Assembly (NCBI GenBank): GCA_016875225.1
Contig: VGRW01000039.1
Span: 1 to 32,929 of the forward strand
DNA from: Deltaproteobacteria bacterium
GTDB taxonomy: Bacteria > Myxococcota_A > UBA9160 > SZUA-336
Direction: 5' to 3'
DNA length: 32,929 bases
Shown: in pieces, positions 1 through 12,837 of the stretch
Numbering within the stretch: the first letter of the stretch is position 1
Layout: each line of letters begins with the position of its first letter
Program-made: the position numbers and the translations under genes
The notes under the pieces: model-generated
The model's database searches: none
What the model was told of the DNA's origin: nothing
Seen by the model: only the letters and a program-made list of their open reading frames with translations

Positions 1-271
1 CCACCTCCCCCTTCGAAAGGGGAGACGAGTCTCGCGTCAGCACCCGCTGCCCGAACTCGCGTTGGCTACACCGTAGCGCAACATCTATTTTGGGACCGCT
101 TCTAGTCAGCTTTTCGTCCTCTTCCGGGGTCAGCCCGAGCCCCTTCACGAGCCCCTCGATCTCGGCCGTCGTGTCGGCCGACAGCGCGCAGGCACCCGCG
201 AGCGCGAACGGAATCAATCCGGCGGCGCGCAGCAGGGCGCGGCGAGACGGCGATCGGAGCCTTTCGGACAT
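1..271 (-). CDS. Exported protein with twin-arginine-like signal, C-terminus outside window
   Basis: An open frame starts at the ATG at 269-271 and runs off the left edge (90 codons visible). The start is supported by an excellent ribosome binding site, AAGGAGG, 3 nt upstream of the ATG. The N-terminus reads SPSRRALLRAAG followed by a short hydrophobic stretch ending LAGACALSAD, which looks like a Tat-type signal with a weak lipobox-like AGAC. The mature part begins acidic (TTAEIEGLVKGLGLTPEEDE). The gene lies 28 nt after the stop of the sigma-54-type regulator and may share its transcript. Between about 61 and 115 base composition falls and rare codons appear (AGA, ATA, CTA), followed by a palindrome at the window edge. 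The gene may therefore be broken or end in a repeat. I do not recognise the family. Confidence 0.55.
   Translation of the reverse strand, partial: MSERLRSPSRRALLRAAGLIPFALAGACALSADTTAEIEGLVKGLGLTPEEDEKLTRSGPKIDVALRCSQREFGQRVLTRDSSPLSKGEV
5..26. repeat. Small palindromic hairpin at window edge
   Basis: CTCCCC at 5-10 can pair with the GGGGAG that follows within about 15 nt, around a TTCGAA core. This resembles the short C-rich/G-rich intergenic palindromes seen dispersed in many GC-rich genomes. It lies inside the open frame of the truncated exported protein, so either the frame is no longer coding here or the palindrome is part of the gene. A genome-wide copy count would decide. Confidence 0.3.
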
Positions 272-299
272 ATTGCCTCCTTGACAGTCAGTCGTTCAC

Positions 300-1820
<1,521 letters not shown>

Positions 1821-1831
1821 CGGGATCGCCC

Positions 1832-2530
1832 TCATGCCTGGCCACGCGGGCCGAGCATACACGACGGGGCGTCGCTCTCGGATCCTGTTTCACGTACGCT
1901 GCCGAATGCCAGACACATCGCTTCGTGCGCGGGGGACCAGGCCGAAGGTTTCTCGAAAGACTCGCGCTTCGAACGCCAGGGGAGCGAGAACACGAGGCAC
2001 GCTTCCGGAATCCCCTTGAGCGTCACCCAGTGCCCGGCGTCCACGGAGAGCCCGTGCTCCGAGAGCTTCTGCACGATGGCCGACGAGACGAGGATCTCGC
2101 CCGGCGCGGCCTCCTCCGCCACGCGCGCGGCGAGGATCACGTTGCTGCCGAAGTAGCCGGTCGCGACGCGAAGCGCGGAACCGGTGTGGATGCCGATCCG
2201 GGCACTCACGCGCCGATCCTGGGGCATGCCGAGCAGGCTGCGCTGGATCCCGACCCCGCAGTCCACCGCGTGCCGTGAGTCCTCGAACGCGAGCAGCACG
2301 CCGTCGCCGCGAAGCTCGAGCTCGTGGCCGCCCTCGGGAGTCGCGGCGCGGAGCACCAGGTCGTGGAACTCCTGGATCACGCCGTAGGCGCCGCGGTCGC
2401 CGAGCCGACGCGTGAGCTCGGTCGAGCGCACCACGTCGCAGAACAACAGCGTCACATCCACCTCCTCCGGAGCCGACACCGCGGGGACCGGCCGGAGGTT
2501 GCTTCGCCGGGATGGCTGGCGGGTCTTCAT
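1832..2530 (-). CDS. Class III adenylate/guanylate cyclase-like domain protein, atypical active site
   Basis: This is a stand-alone soluble cyclase homology domain of 232 residues. The two metal-binding aspartates are present: D32 in LLFCDVVRSTEL and D76 in LRGDGVLLAFE. The later arginine is kept (R136 in VILAARVAEEA). Other positions differ from canonical adenylate cyclases. The purine-selecting Lys three residues before GD is Glu (E72), the partner Asp before YFG is Gly (G125), and the transition-state Asn is Ile (I132). It may therefore prefer another nucleotide, be weak, or act only as a binding domain. No transmembrane segment is seen, and the N-terminus is basic and disordered-looking. 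The ATG at 2530 is preferred; a TTG at 2548 in the same frame is possible. It sits 11 nt before the GAF-containing regulator gene. Confidence 0.8.
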   Translation of the reverse strand: MKTRQPSRRSNLRPVPAVSAPEEVDVTLLFCDVVRSTELTRRLGDRGAYGVIQEFHDLVLRAATPEGGHELELRGDGVLLAFEDSRHAVDCGVGIQRSLLGMPQDRRVSARIGIHTGSALRVATGYFGSNVILAARVAEEAAPGEILVSSAIVQKLSEHGLSVDAGHWVTLKGIPEACLVFSLPWRSKRESFEKPSAWSPAHEAMCLAFGSVRETGSESDAPSCMLGPRGQA

Positions 2531-2593
2531 TGCGACCCGAGAGAGCAAGGCACGTGCCGACGCTACGCGCCGCCGTTCGGGCGTCCGCCCGAG

Positions 2594-4012
2594 TCAGGCG
2601 TCTCTGGAGCTGGACGGCTCGAAGCGCGGCGCGGCCAGCGCAGTGGACATCGCTGGCGGGGGACCTCGGCCGATCGAGCTCGATACGCCCGTGAGCACGC
2701 CCGCGAAGAAGACCGGCAGCGAGTTCCACCAGCCGTTCAGGAGCAGATCGACCGAGCGCATCCCGACCATCACCATCAGCGCCGCGAGCAGCGCCATCAG
2801 CACGGGATCGCGAAGCCGCCGCATGCGCCGCCAGGCCAGGAAGACCGGCCAGCCGAAGATCGCGTAGTGCAGCTGCACCCCGATGATGCCGTGGGTTCCG
2901 ATCCGGTTGACCCACCAGCCGTCGATTCCGACCTCGCCCACGCCGAAGGTCTCGGCGCCGGGCGTGCGCACGTAGTTGCCCCAGCCGAACCAGTACTTCT
3001 CTCCCAGCCCCTCGAGCACGAAGTCCTCTTCGTCGAAGCGACCCGAGAGCGAGCGCGCGCGCTCGCGGTCCAGTCCTTGCGCGAACTCGACCAGCTTCCG
3101 GTTCGGGAACAGGTCCGCCGTCCGCAGCGCGGGATACGTGCACGAGAGCGTCACGAGCCCGAGCCCGATCGCCGCGATCGTCCGCGCCTTCAGCAGCGCG
3201 AAGCAGAGCGTCAACACGTGCCCGTACACGTTTCCCGCGACGCTGCGGGTCATGAGCAGTCCGAACGCGACGGCGAGCCGCGCGCGCGTGGCGCGGATCG
3301 GAAGCCACTCGACGCGGATCTTGATCAGCGCAGCGACCGCGATCAGACACGCCGCCATGAAGGTCGCGACGGAGAGTCCGTTGTCGAGAAAGACCACGGG
3401 CTGGATCACGCCCCAGCGCCAGAGCGGCTGCTGGCGGATCCCGTACACGCGCTCGCCCAGCTGGAACACCTTGAACGGAATGCTTCCCGCGACCTCGATC
3501 ACGATCAGCACGGTGTAGACCAGCCCGACCATGCCCAGGGTCCTCATCAGCACGAGCGCGTCCTGCCGGGTCCGGAACAGCGCCCGGCCCACGAAGTACG
3601 GCAGGGCGATGCCGAGCGCGTCGTCGCCGGTCTTCGCGACCACGTCCCAGATGCCGAGCCCCGCCTCGAGCTTGCCCTCGTCCCACATCGGATCCGGATT
3701 CATGAACGCCGTGATGATGTTCTCGACCAGCATCAGCACGACCAGCGCCTCGAGGCCGCGGCCCGGCCGCGCCGAAGCGATGCTCTTCGCCCGGTAGATC
3801 ATCCCGCCGGCAAGAGCGCAGAGATAGGTGAGGTACTCCTTGCCGATCGGCGGCAGCGTCGGCAGATCGAACGCGGCCTGCTCGGGAAGGAAGCCGATGC
3901 CGCACAGGAACACGATCGACGCTGCGGTCGCGCGCGGCTTGCGCTGGAACATCGCCATCGCGAACGGGACGAACAGGAGCAGCGCGAGGAGGGCTCGTAC
4001 CGTTCCCGCCAC
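2594..4012 (-). CDS. O-antigen polymerase/ligase-like multipass membrane protein
   Basis: The 472-residue protein is very hydrophobic, with about ten predicted membrane helices beginning at VRALLALLLFVPFAMAMF. A large hydrophilic segment lies near 300-370. It contains SLSGRFDEEDFVLEGLGEK and WFGWGNYVRT and is followed by GTHGIIG, the arrangement of the periplasmic loop in Wzy polymerases and O-antigen ligases. The likely role is linking saccharide units at the outer face of the inner membrane. The substrate cannot be told from sequence, and no glycosyltransferase cluster surrounds it. The GTG at 4012 is the only plausible start after the argG stop (14 nt away) and precedes the first hydrophobic helix. 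It has no good ribosome binding site, so coupling to argG translation is likely. Family assignment rests on topology and loop features and is moderate. Confidence 0.6.
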   Translation of the reverse strand: MAGTVRALLALLLFVPFAMAMFQRKPRATAASIVFLCGIGFLPEQAAFDLPTLPPIGKEYLTYLCALAGGMIYRAKSIASARPGRGLEALVVLMLVENIITAFMNPDPMWDEGKLEAGLGIWDVVAKTGDDALGIALPYFVGRALFRTRQDALVLMRTLGMVGLVYTVLIVIEVAGSIPFKVFQLGERVYGIRQQPLWRWGVIQPVVFLDNGLSVATFMAACLIAVAALIKIRVEWLPIRATRARLAVAFGLLMTRSVAGNVYGHVLTLCFALLKARTIAAIGLGLVTLSCTYPALRTADLFPNRKLVEFAQGLDRERARSLSGRFDEEDFVLEGLGEKYWFGWGNYVRTPGAETFGVGEVGIDGWWVNRIGTHGIIGVQLHYAIFGWPVFLAWRRMRRLRDPVLMALLAALMVMVGMRSVDLLLNGWWNSLPVFFAGVLTGVSSSIGRGPPPAMSTALAAPRFEPSSSRDA

Positions 4013-4026
4013 GGTGGATGCCGGCT

Positions 4027-7264
<3,238 letters not shown>

Positions 7265-7280
7265 TGCCGGTGCCTCGCGT

Positions 7281-8681
7281 CTATCCGCGCGGCAGCGTGA
7301 AGTAGAACGTCGCGCCCTGGCCGGGATCCGACTCGACCCAGATCCGTCCGCCGTGCCGTTCGAGGATGCGGCGGCAGATTGCGAGCCCCACGCCCGTGCC
7401 GGGAAGCTCGCCGCCGTGCAGGCGCTCGAAGACGCGGAAGATGGTCTCGTGGTGCTGGGCCGGAATGCCGATTCCGTTGTCGCGCACGTAGACGAGCACG
7501 TCGCGCTCGCGCGGCTCCGCGCCGATGCAGATGATCGGGCGCGAGCCGCTGCGGAAGCGCAGCGCGTTCGCCACCAGGTTCTGGAACACGCGCGCGATCT
7601 GGATCGGGTCGGCGTTCACGCGCGCGAGCCCGTCGATCTTGACCTCGGCGTCGCACTCGCCGATCGCGGGCCGCAGGTTCTCGAGCGCCCACTCGACCGC
7701 CTGCGCGAGCTCCGTCGGCTCGACGGCCAGATGGACCGCGCTCGATGCCGCATAGTCGACCAGGTCGCGAAGCAGGTCGCGCATGTGCGAGACCTGCCGC
7801 AGCGCCAGGCCCAGGTCCGAAGACTCGCCCGCCAGCGCGAGCTTCAAGAGCTGCTCGATGCTGCGCAGCGGCTCCTGAAGATCGTGCGCGCCCGCGAGAG
7901 CGACCTCTTCGAGCTCGCCACTCACGGTCTCGAGCTTCGCCGCGTCGGCCCGGGCCAGCTCGCGCGCCTCGACCAGATCGTCGATCTCGAATACCGAGCC
8001 CACGAAGCCCGAGAGCTCCTCCTTGGCGTCGAAGCCGGGAAGCGCCGAGATTCGCACCCAGCGGTGCACCCCCGACGCCGTGCAGACGCGCAGGTCGACC
8101 TCGAACGCGTCGGGCTCCTCGAGCGCGGCCGCGAACGTCGCCGCCCAGACGCCGCGGTCCTCCGGGTGGATGCGCTCGGTCCAACCGAGGCCACGAGCCG
8201 CATTCTCGGAGAGACCCAGGTACGCGAGAAAGCGCCGGGTGAAGTGAGTGAAGCTCCCGCGTGAGTCGGTCTTGAAGAGCATGGCCGGCGCGCGCGAGGC
8301 GTCGGCCGGCGCCGCGGGCAAGAGCTCGAGCAGCTCGACGAGCGCGGCCGACAGCACGGCGCTCGACGCGCTCTCGCTCGCGAGCATCGTGCAGAAGCGC
8401 AGCGTTCGCGCGCGCTCCACGGCCTCGGCGTCGCCGTGTTGCACGAGCAGAAGCGCCGGCACGGTCGAGCCGCGCGCGCGTCGCTCGCGCAGCACGTCGA
8501 GCGCGCCGTGGCCGCCGCTGGCCAGATCGATCACGATCGCCGCTGGCTCCGCCTTCGCGAGCTCGCCGCGGAGCTCCGCGAGCGACCCCGCGCGCACGAG
8601 CTCCGCCGGGACCCCCGAGATGCGGACGTCCCCCGGATACGACACGACGCGCAGCGGCGCGCGCCCGACTCCCTCACCCAC
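7281..8681 (-). CDS. PAS-domain sensor histidine kinase with N-terminal receiver-like domain
   Basis: This cytoplasmic kinase has 466 residues and no membrane segment. Residues 1-125 look like a degenerate receiver fold (AAIVIDLASGG, VPALLLVQHGDAE). A PAS/PAC region follows at about 130-240, with FLAYLGLSENAARGLGW and WTERIHPEDRGVW. The phosphoacceptor segment is AGAHDLQEPLRSIEQLLKL, the phytochrome-type H-box. The ATPase domain has an N-box (NLVANALRFRSG), DNGIGI, a phytochrome-type FERLHGGELPGTGVGLAIC stretch and a terminal GATFYFTLP. It lacks an output receiver and no response regulator gene is adjacent, so its partner is unknown. The start is GTG at 8681 without a clear ribosome binding site; a GTG twelve codons further in is possible. 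Confidence 0.85.
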   Translation of the reverse strand: MGEGVGRAPLRVVSYPGDVRISGVPAELVRAGSLAELRGELAKAEPAAIVIDLASGGHGALDVLRERRARGSTVPALLLVQHGDAEAVERARTLRFCTMLASESASSAVLSAALVELLELLPAAPADASRAPAMLFKTDSRGSFTHFTRRFLAYLGLSENAARGLGWTERIHPEDRGVWAATFAAALEEPDAFEVDLRVCTASGVHRWVRISALPGFDAKEELSGFVGSVFEIDDLVEARELARADAAKLETVSGELEEVALAGAHDLQEPLRSIEQLLKLALAGESSDLGLALRQVSHMRDLLRDLVDYAASSAVHLAVEPTELAQAVEWALENLRPAIGECDAEVKIDGLARVNADPIQIARVFQNLVANALRFRSGSRPIICIGAEPRERDVLVYVRDNGIGIPAQHHETIFRVFERLHGGELPGTGVGLAICRRILERHGGRIWVESDPGQGATFYFTLPRG

Positions 8682-8719
8682 GCCGCCAGCTTAGGACACG
8701 ATCCGGAATTCGCGTAGCC

Positions 8720-9511
8720 CTACCCCCCGAGCTCGCCGCGCAAATAGCGGCGCCATGCGCCCTCCGCGAAGCCGTCCGCCGAGAGTCCGTAGCGCGCGAA
8801 GTAGCGCTCCAGATTGCGCACGTCGCGGAGCAGATGCGGAAGGCCGTCGCGACTCGCGTGCAGGTCGACCGACTGCGGCACGTCGATGATCACGGGCCGC
8901 TCCTGCCACCAGAGCACGTTGTACGCCGACAGGTCGCCGTGCACCCGGTGCAGGTCGAGCATGCGCTCGACGTCCTGGAGCAGCCGCGCCAGCGCCGCGC
9001 GCGCCTGCTCGATCGTGAGCTCGACGTGGCGCAGCTGCGGCGCCGGGCCCTCGCGATCGCCGACGTACTCCATCAGGATCGCGTCGTCCGAGGCCGCCAG
9101 CGCGCTCGGCACGCTGACGCCCGCGTCGTGCAGGGCGCAGAGCGTCTCCCATTCCCAGTCGATCCAGGCGTGGTGCGCCATGCGCCGGCCCTTCTCGGTG
9201 GGGGCCTTCATCGCGCGCCCCTTGCGAGCGTCGAGCACGACGCGCGCGCTCGCGTAGTCCCGCGCGTGCGCGAACGCGCGGAACTTCTGCGCCCGGTACA
9301 CCTTCGCCGCCAGAAGCTCGACGCCCGTCGAGGCGTCGGCGGCGCAGCAGTACACCGTCGCCTCCTTGCCGTCTCCGATCACGCCGAGCACGTCCGTGAT
9401 CAGGCCCTGCCCGCCGAACTCGCGCAGAACCGCGGCCTTCTCCTGGTCCGCGAGCATTCCGCGCGTGAACGCCGCGCCGGACAACCTCGAGCCGATCCGC
9501 TCCTTCGACAC
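8720..9511 (-). CDS. RIO-family atypical serine protein kinase/ATPase
   Basis: The 263-residue protein has the RIO kinase core. It has a flexible P-loop IGDGKEATVY (about 45-54), the ATP-anchoring Lys K70 in LAAKVYR, catalytic HGDLSAYN (D193, N198) and metal-binding IIDVPQ (D210), where canonical kinases have DFG. The IIDVPQSVD ending and the conserved KEATVY put it with RIO1-like proteins. These are mostly archaeal/eukaryotic ribosome maturation factors and are sporadic in bacteria. Its bacterial substrate is unknown. I chose GTG at 9511 because TTGGAG sits 6 nt upstream; a TTG at 9523 in frame lacks a site. The gene follows a strong terminator and a short leader ORF (9534-9665), so its expression may be controlled by read-through. 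Confidence 0.85.
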   Translation of the reverse strand: MSKERIGSRLSGAAFTRGMLADQEKAAVLREFGGQGLITDVLGVIGDGKEATVYCCAADASTGVELLAAKVYRAQKFRAFAHARDYASARVVLDARKGRAMKAPTEKGRRMAHHAWIDWEWETLCALHDAGVSVPSALAASDDAILMEYVGDREGPAPQLRHVELTIEQARAALARLLQDVERMLDLHRVHGDLSAYNVLWWQERPVIIDVPQSVDLHASRDGLPHLLRDVRNLERYFARYGLSADGFAEGAWRRYLRGELGG

Positions 9512-9533
9512 TCCGATCTCCAAGGCGAGGACG

Positions 9534-9569
9534 AAAAAAAACGAGCCGCAGGCCCACGCCTGCGACTCG
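9534..9569 (-). terminator. Strong intrinsic terminator upstream of RIO kinase gene
   Basis: On the minus strand a 12-position stem (arms 9558-9569 and 9542-9553, one mismatch, GUGG loop) is followed at once by eight U residues (9541-9534). It is the clearest Rho-independent terminator in the window. It lies downstream of the 20-codon ORF and of the rpe/tRNA transcript and only 22 nt before the RIO kinase start, so it either insulates that gene or acts as an attenuator. Confidence 0.88.
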
Positions 9570-9602
9570 CCGGATTCCTCGCCAGAAGATCGGTCTGCGA
9601 AC

Positions 9603-9665
9603 CTACCCGATCCGTCGGCTCCGCCGGAGGCATGAGCACCCGTCGCAAACGAATCGCGCAGTCAT
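9603..9665 (-). CDS. Putative 20-residue Cys/Arg-rich leader peptide
   Basis: A short ORF of 20 codons ends in TAG. Its ATG (9663-9665) has an AAGGAGG Shine-Dalgarno exactly 6 nt upstream, among the best in the window. The peptide has three Cys in a CxxCxC pattern (residues 7, 10, 12) and six Arg, five of them in the last nine codons. The stop lies 33 nt before the terminator stem, and the kinase gene follows the terminator. A small hairpin (9681-9697) precedes the ribosome binding site. Codons 6-8 contain UUUGCGAC, which could pair with GUCGCAGG in the 5' arm of the terminator, the geometry expected of an attenuation leader. It could instead be a free-standing micropeptide or chance. Translation is inferred only from the ribosome binding site. 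Confidence 0.45.
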   Translation of the reverse strand: MTARFVCDGCSCLRRSRRIG

Positions 9666-9680
9666 CTCGAGCCTCCTTCC

Positions 9681-9709
9681 GCCCCGGGGATCGGGGCAGC
9701 GCCATCCTA
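9681..9709 (-). promoter_or_regulatory. Candidate promoter -10 and 5' hairpin of the RIO-kinase leader
   Basis: On the minus strand a TAGGAT -10-like hexamer (9704-9709) lies just upstream of a GCCCCG/CGGGGC hairpin (9681-9697). The Shine-Dalgarno of the 20-codon ORF follows 3 nt later. No convincing -35 is visible. A transcript starting near 9697 would begin with the hairpin. This is a weak call made on position. Confidence 0.3.
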
Positions 9710-9806
9710 GCCCACCGGCGAGGCGAGGGCCGCCCCGAGCCGAGCCCCGCAAGCGCCGCGAAGCCGCGCGCGCAGTGAGCCGAAGGCGAACGTAGTCAAT
9801 GGGAAG

Positions 9807-9879
9807 TGGGCCCTCCGGGGTTCGAACCCGGGACCAACCGGTTATGAGCCGGCCGCTCTCACCACTGAGCTAAGGGCCC
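9807..9879 (-). tRNA. tRNA-Ile2 (anticodon CAU, lysidine type)
   Basis: A full cloverleaf of 73 nt can be drawn. The acceptor is GGGCCCU/AGGGCCC, the D-stem GCUC/GAGC, the anticodon stem GCCGG/CCGGU with loop CUCAUAA, and the T-arm CCGGG-UUCGAAC-CCCGG. The discriminator is A and no CCA is encoded. CAU could mean Met, but the start GGGCCCUUAGCUCAGUGGU and the CUCAUAA loop match the minor isoleucine tRNA (E. coli ileX type). In that tRNA the wobble C is converted to lysidine by TilS to read AUA. It starts 7 nt after the rpe stop and must be processed from that transcript. Confidence 0.85.
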
Positions 9880-9886
9880 GAGAGGA

Positions 9887-10548
<662 letters not shown>

Positions 10549-10552
<4 letters not shown>

Positions 10553-11898
10553 GCGCGCACCAGGCGAACCGCGAAGAAGCCGTCGCAGCCGTGGCGCTGC
10601 GGCCAGGTGGAAAGCTCGTTCTCGGCGGTCACCAGCACGTGCGCGGGCTCGGGCAGGAACGGCCTCGGATCGTCGATCCGGAACTCCTTGGCCGACTCGA
10701 GGAAACGCGACACCACTCCACGGGTCTCCTCGGGGGTGAAGGTGCAGACACTATAGACGAGCGAGCCGCCTTCCTCGACGTAGCGCCCCGCGGACGAGAG
10801 GATCTCGAGCGCGCGCTCGGCGCAGCGCGGGATCTCCTCGGGGCGCACACGCCAGCGCGCGTCGGGATTGCGCCGCAGCGTGCCGAGCCCGGAGCAGGGC
10901 GCGTCGACGAGGATGCGCCGGTAGAACGACGGGCCCTTCAGGTCGAAGCCCTTCGCCACGTCGCGCTCGAGCGGGCGGACGTTGTGCAGGCCCAGCCGCT
11001 GCGCGCTCTTGTAGATCAGCGCCATGCGCGTGCGGTTCTGCTCCAGCGCGATCACCTCTCCGCGTGGCCCGACGATCTCGGCGAGCTGGACCGCCTTGGT
11101 GCCGGGCGCGGCGCAGCAGTCGACCACCGTGTCGTTCGGCTCGGCGCCGAGCAGGAGCGGCACCAGCTGCGAGGCCTCGTCCTGGATCACGTACTCGCCG
11201 CGGTCGAAGGCCGGCCCTCGCGAGGGGTCCTTCGCGGCGTTCGTCACGCCCTTCGGCGCGTACGGCGTCGGCACGCCGCCGAGCTCGCGCGCGACCCGCT
11301 CGCGCACTCCGTTCGCCGTCACGCGGACGGTGCGCGGCGGCGCCTTCGCGCAGGCCTCGGCGAAGGCGACGGCGTCTTCCGGGCCGAGCTCGGCGACGAG
11401 CCGCTCGGCGAGCCAACGAGGCATCGATCCCCACTGCTCGACGTGGCCGATCGGGTCCGCGACCGGATCGGGCCAGACCAGGCGCTGCTCGTCGCGAACA
11501 CGGATCAGGCCGCGCAGCACCGCGTTGGTGAAACCGGTGGCGCGCTCGAAGCCTACTTTTCGCGCGAGCAACACGGTCTCGTGTACGACCGCGGCGTCCG
11601 GGATCGAGTCCAGGCAGAGCAGCTGGTACGCGCCGAGCCGGAGCAGATTTCGCACCTCGGACTCGACCCGGCGCAGCGGGCGGTCGAGCGCCTGGCCGAG
11701 CGCCGCATCCACGCGGCCGCGCAGCCGCAGCGTTCCGTAGCTGAGCTCGGTGGCGAGCGCGCGGTCGCGGATCTCGAGCTTCGCCTCGGGAAGCGCCGCG
11801 TGCAGCACGATCTCGGCGAAGGCGCGGTCGCGGTCGACGCGCTCGAGCACGAACCAGGCGATGCCGCGGGCGGTGGGGACGAACGGGGTCTCGGTCAC
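10549..11898 (-). CDS. rsmB: 16S rRNA (cytosine-967-C5)-methyltransferase
   Basis: The 449-residue enzyme methylates C967 of 16S rRNA using S-adenosylmethionine. The N-terminal NusB-like RNA-binding domain (about 1-140) includes ELSYGTLRLRGRVDAAL and SEVRNLLRLGAYQLL. The methyltransferase domain has the SAM motif DCCAAPGTKAVQLAE, ALEQNRTR, DAPCSGLGTLRRNPD with one catalytic Cys, and VYSVCTFTPEE with the second Cys. The start is GTG at 11898, which overlaps the fmt stop as GTGA; GAGGAGG lies 10 nt upstream. Neighbours fmt and def fit the classic def-fmt-rsmB arrangement. Confidence 0.96.
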
Positions 11899-12836
11899 GG
11901 CGTGCGCGCCTCCTCGGCATCGGGAACCCGGAATCCGCGAAGCAGCTCGTCGGCGCGCATCGGCCGCTTGCCGGCGAGCTGGATCTGCTCGAGCTCGAGA
12001 TACGCGTCGCCCGCGGCGAGCAGCAGGCGGCCCGCCTCGACGCGAAGCGCGCCGGGCCGCGCGTGGCCGAAGTGGTCGGGGCCGAGCTTCGCGCGCACGA
12101 TGCGCATGCGCTTGGCGGCGCGGACCAGCTCGATGTCGACCCCCGGCCGCGGCGTGGCCGCGCGGATGCGCCGCAGCAGACGCTCGGCGGGCTGCGTGAA
12201 GTCGAGCTGAGCGAAGCCGCGGTCGAGCTTCGGCGCGAGCGTGACGCGCACGGAGCCCTGCGGCGCGAAGACCGCGCGGCCATTCGCGAGCTGGTCCACA
12301 GCGTCGAGCAGCGCCTGCGCGGCGAGCTCGGCCAACCGAGCTGAGACCTCGCCGGCGGTCTCGTCCGCGCCGATCGCGGTCTCGCGCACCAGGCACACGT
12401 CGCCCGCGTCCATCTCCTTCACCACGCGCATCACCGAGATGCCCGTGCGCGGGTCGCCCGCGTCGATCGCCCACTCGATCGGCGCGGCGCCGCGCCAGCG
12501 CGGCAGCAAGCTCGCGTGCGCGTTGATCAAGCCCAGCCGCGGCAACTCGCGCACGCTCTTCGGGATGAACTGTCCGAATGCCACCACGACTCCCAGCTCC
12601 GGCTCGCGCGCGCGCATCCACGCGAGCGCGCTCTCGTCTCCGACCTTCTCCGGCTGCAACACATCTACACCGATCTCTGTCGCCGCGATCTTCACCGGCG
12701 TTCCGTCCAGGGTCCGGCCGCGCCCGCGCGGACGATCGGGCTGCGACACCACGCCGACCAGGGTGTGCGAGCTCGAGGCGAGCGCCCGAAGAGCCGGCAC
12801 CGCGAAGTCCGGCGTTCCGAAGTACAGCAGGCGCAA
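11895..12836 (-). CDS. fmt: Methionyl-tRNA formyltransferase
   Basis: It transfers a formyl group from 10-formyl-tetrahydrofolate to the initiator Met-tRNA. The 313-residue product has the N-terminal Rossmann fold (LLYFGTPDFAVPAL). The folate and catalytic segment LINAHASLLPRWRGAAP supplies Asn and His, and the Asp is in KEMDAGD. The C-terminal OB-like domain carries PRPGVDIELVRAAKRMRI. The start is TTG at 12836, one base after the def stop, with no strong ribosome binding site, so it probably relies on coupling to def. The def product later removes the formyl group that this enzyme adds. Confidence 0.96.
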   Translation of the reverse strand: MRLLYFGTPDFAVPALRALASSSHTLVGVVSQPDRPRGRGRTLDGTPVKIAATEIGVDVLQPEKVGDESALAWMRAREPELGVVVAFGQFIPKSVRELPRLGLINAHASLLPRWRGAAPIEWAIDAGDPRTGISVMRVVKEMDAGDVCLVRETAIGADETAGEVSARLAELAAQALLDAVDQLANGRAVFAPQGSVRVTLAPKLDRGFAQLDFTQPAERLLRRIRAATPRPGVDIELVRAAKRMRIVRAKLGPDHFGHARPGALRVEAGRLLLAAGDAYLELEQIQLAGKRPMRADELLRGFRVPDAEEARTP

Positions 12837-12837
12837 G

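Larger units (their letters stand above)
9570..9806. other. Intergenic stretch between tRNA-Ile2 and RIO kinase terminator
   Basis: About 240 nt with no conventional gene. It holds the 20-codon ORF (9603-9665), its ribosome binding site, the 5' hairpin and a weak -10. The tRNA-proximal half (9710-9806) shows only an isolated TTGACT on the minus strand, with no matching -10 at proper spacing. Longer open frames across it are in other frames and have no start signals. Confidence 0.5.

Noticed and set aside
9807-9879. Initiator or elongator tRNA-Met
   Set aside because: The anticodon is CAU, but the acceptor and D-arm sequence match tRNA-Ile2; an initiator would lack the first acceptor pair and have three GC pairs in the anticodon stem.
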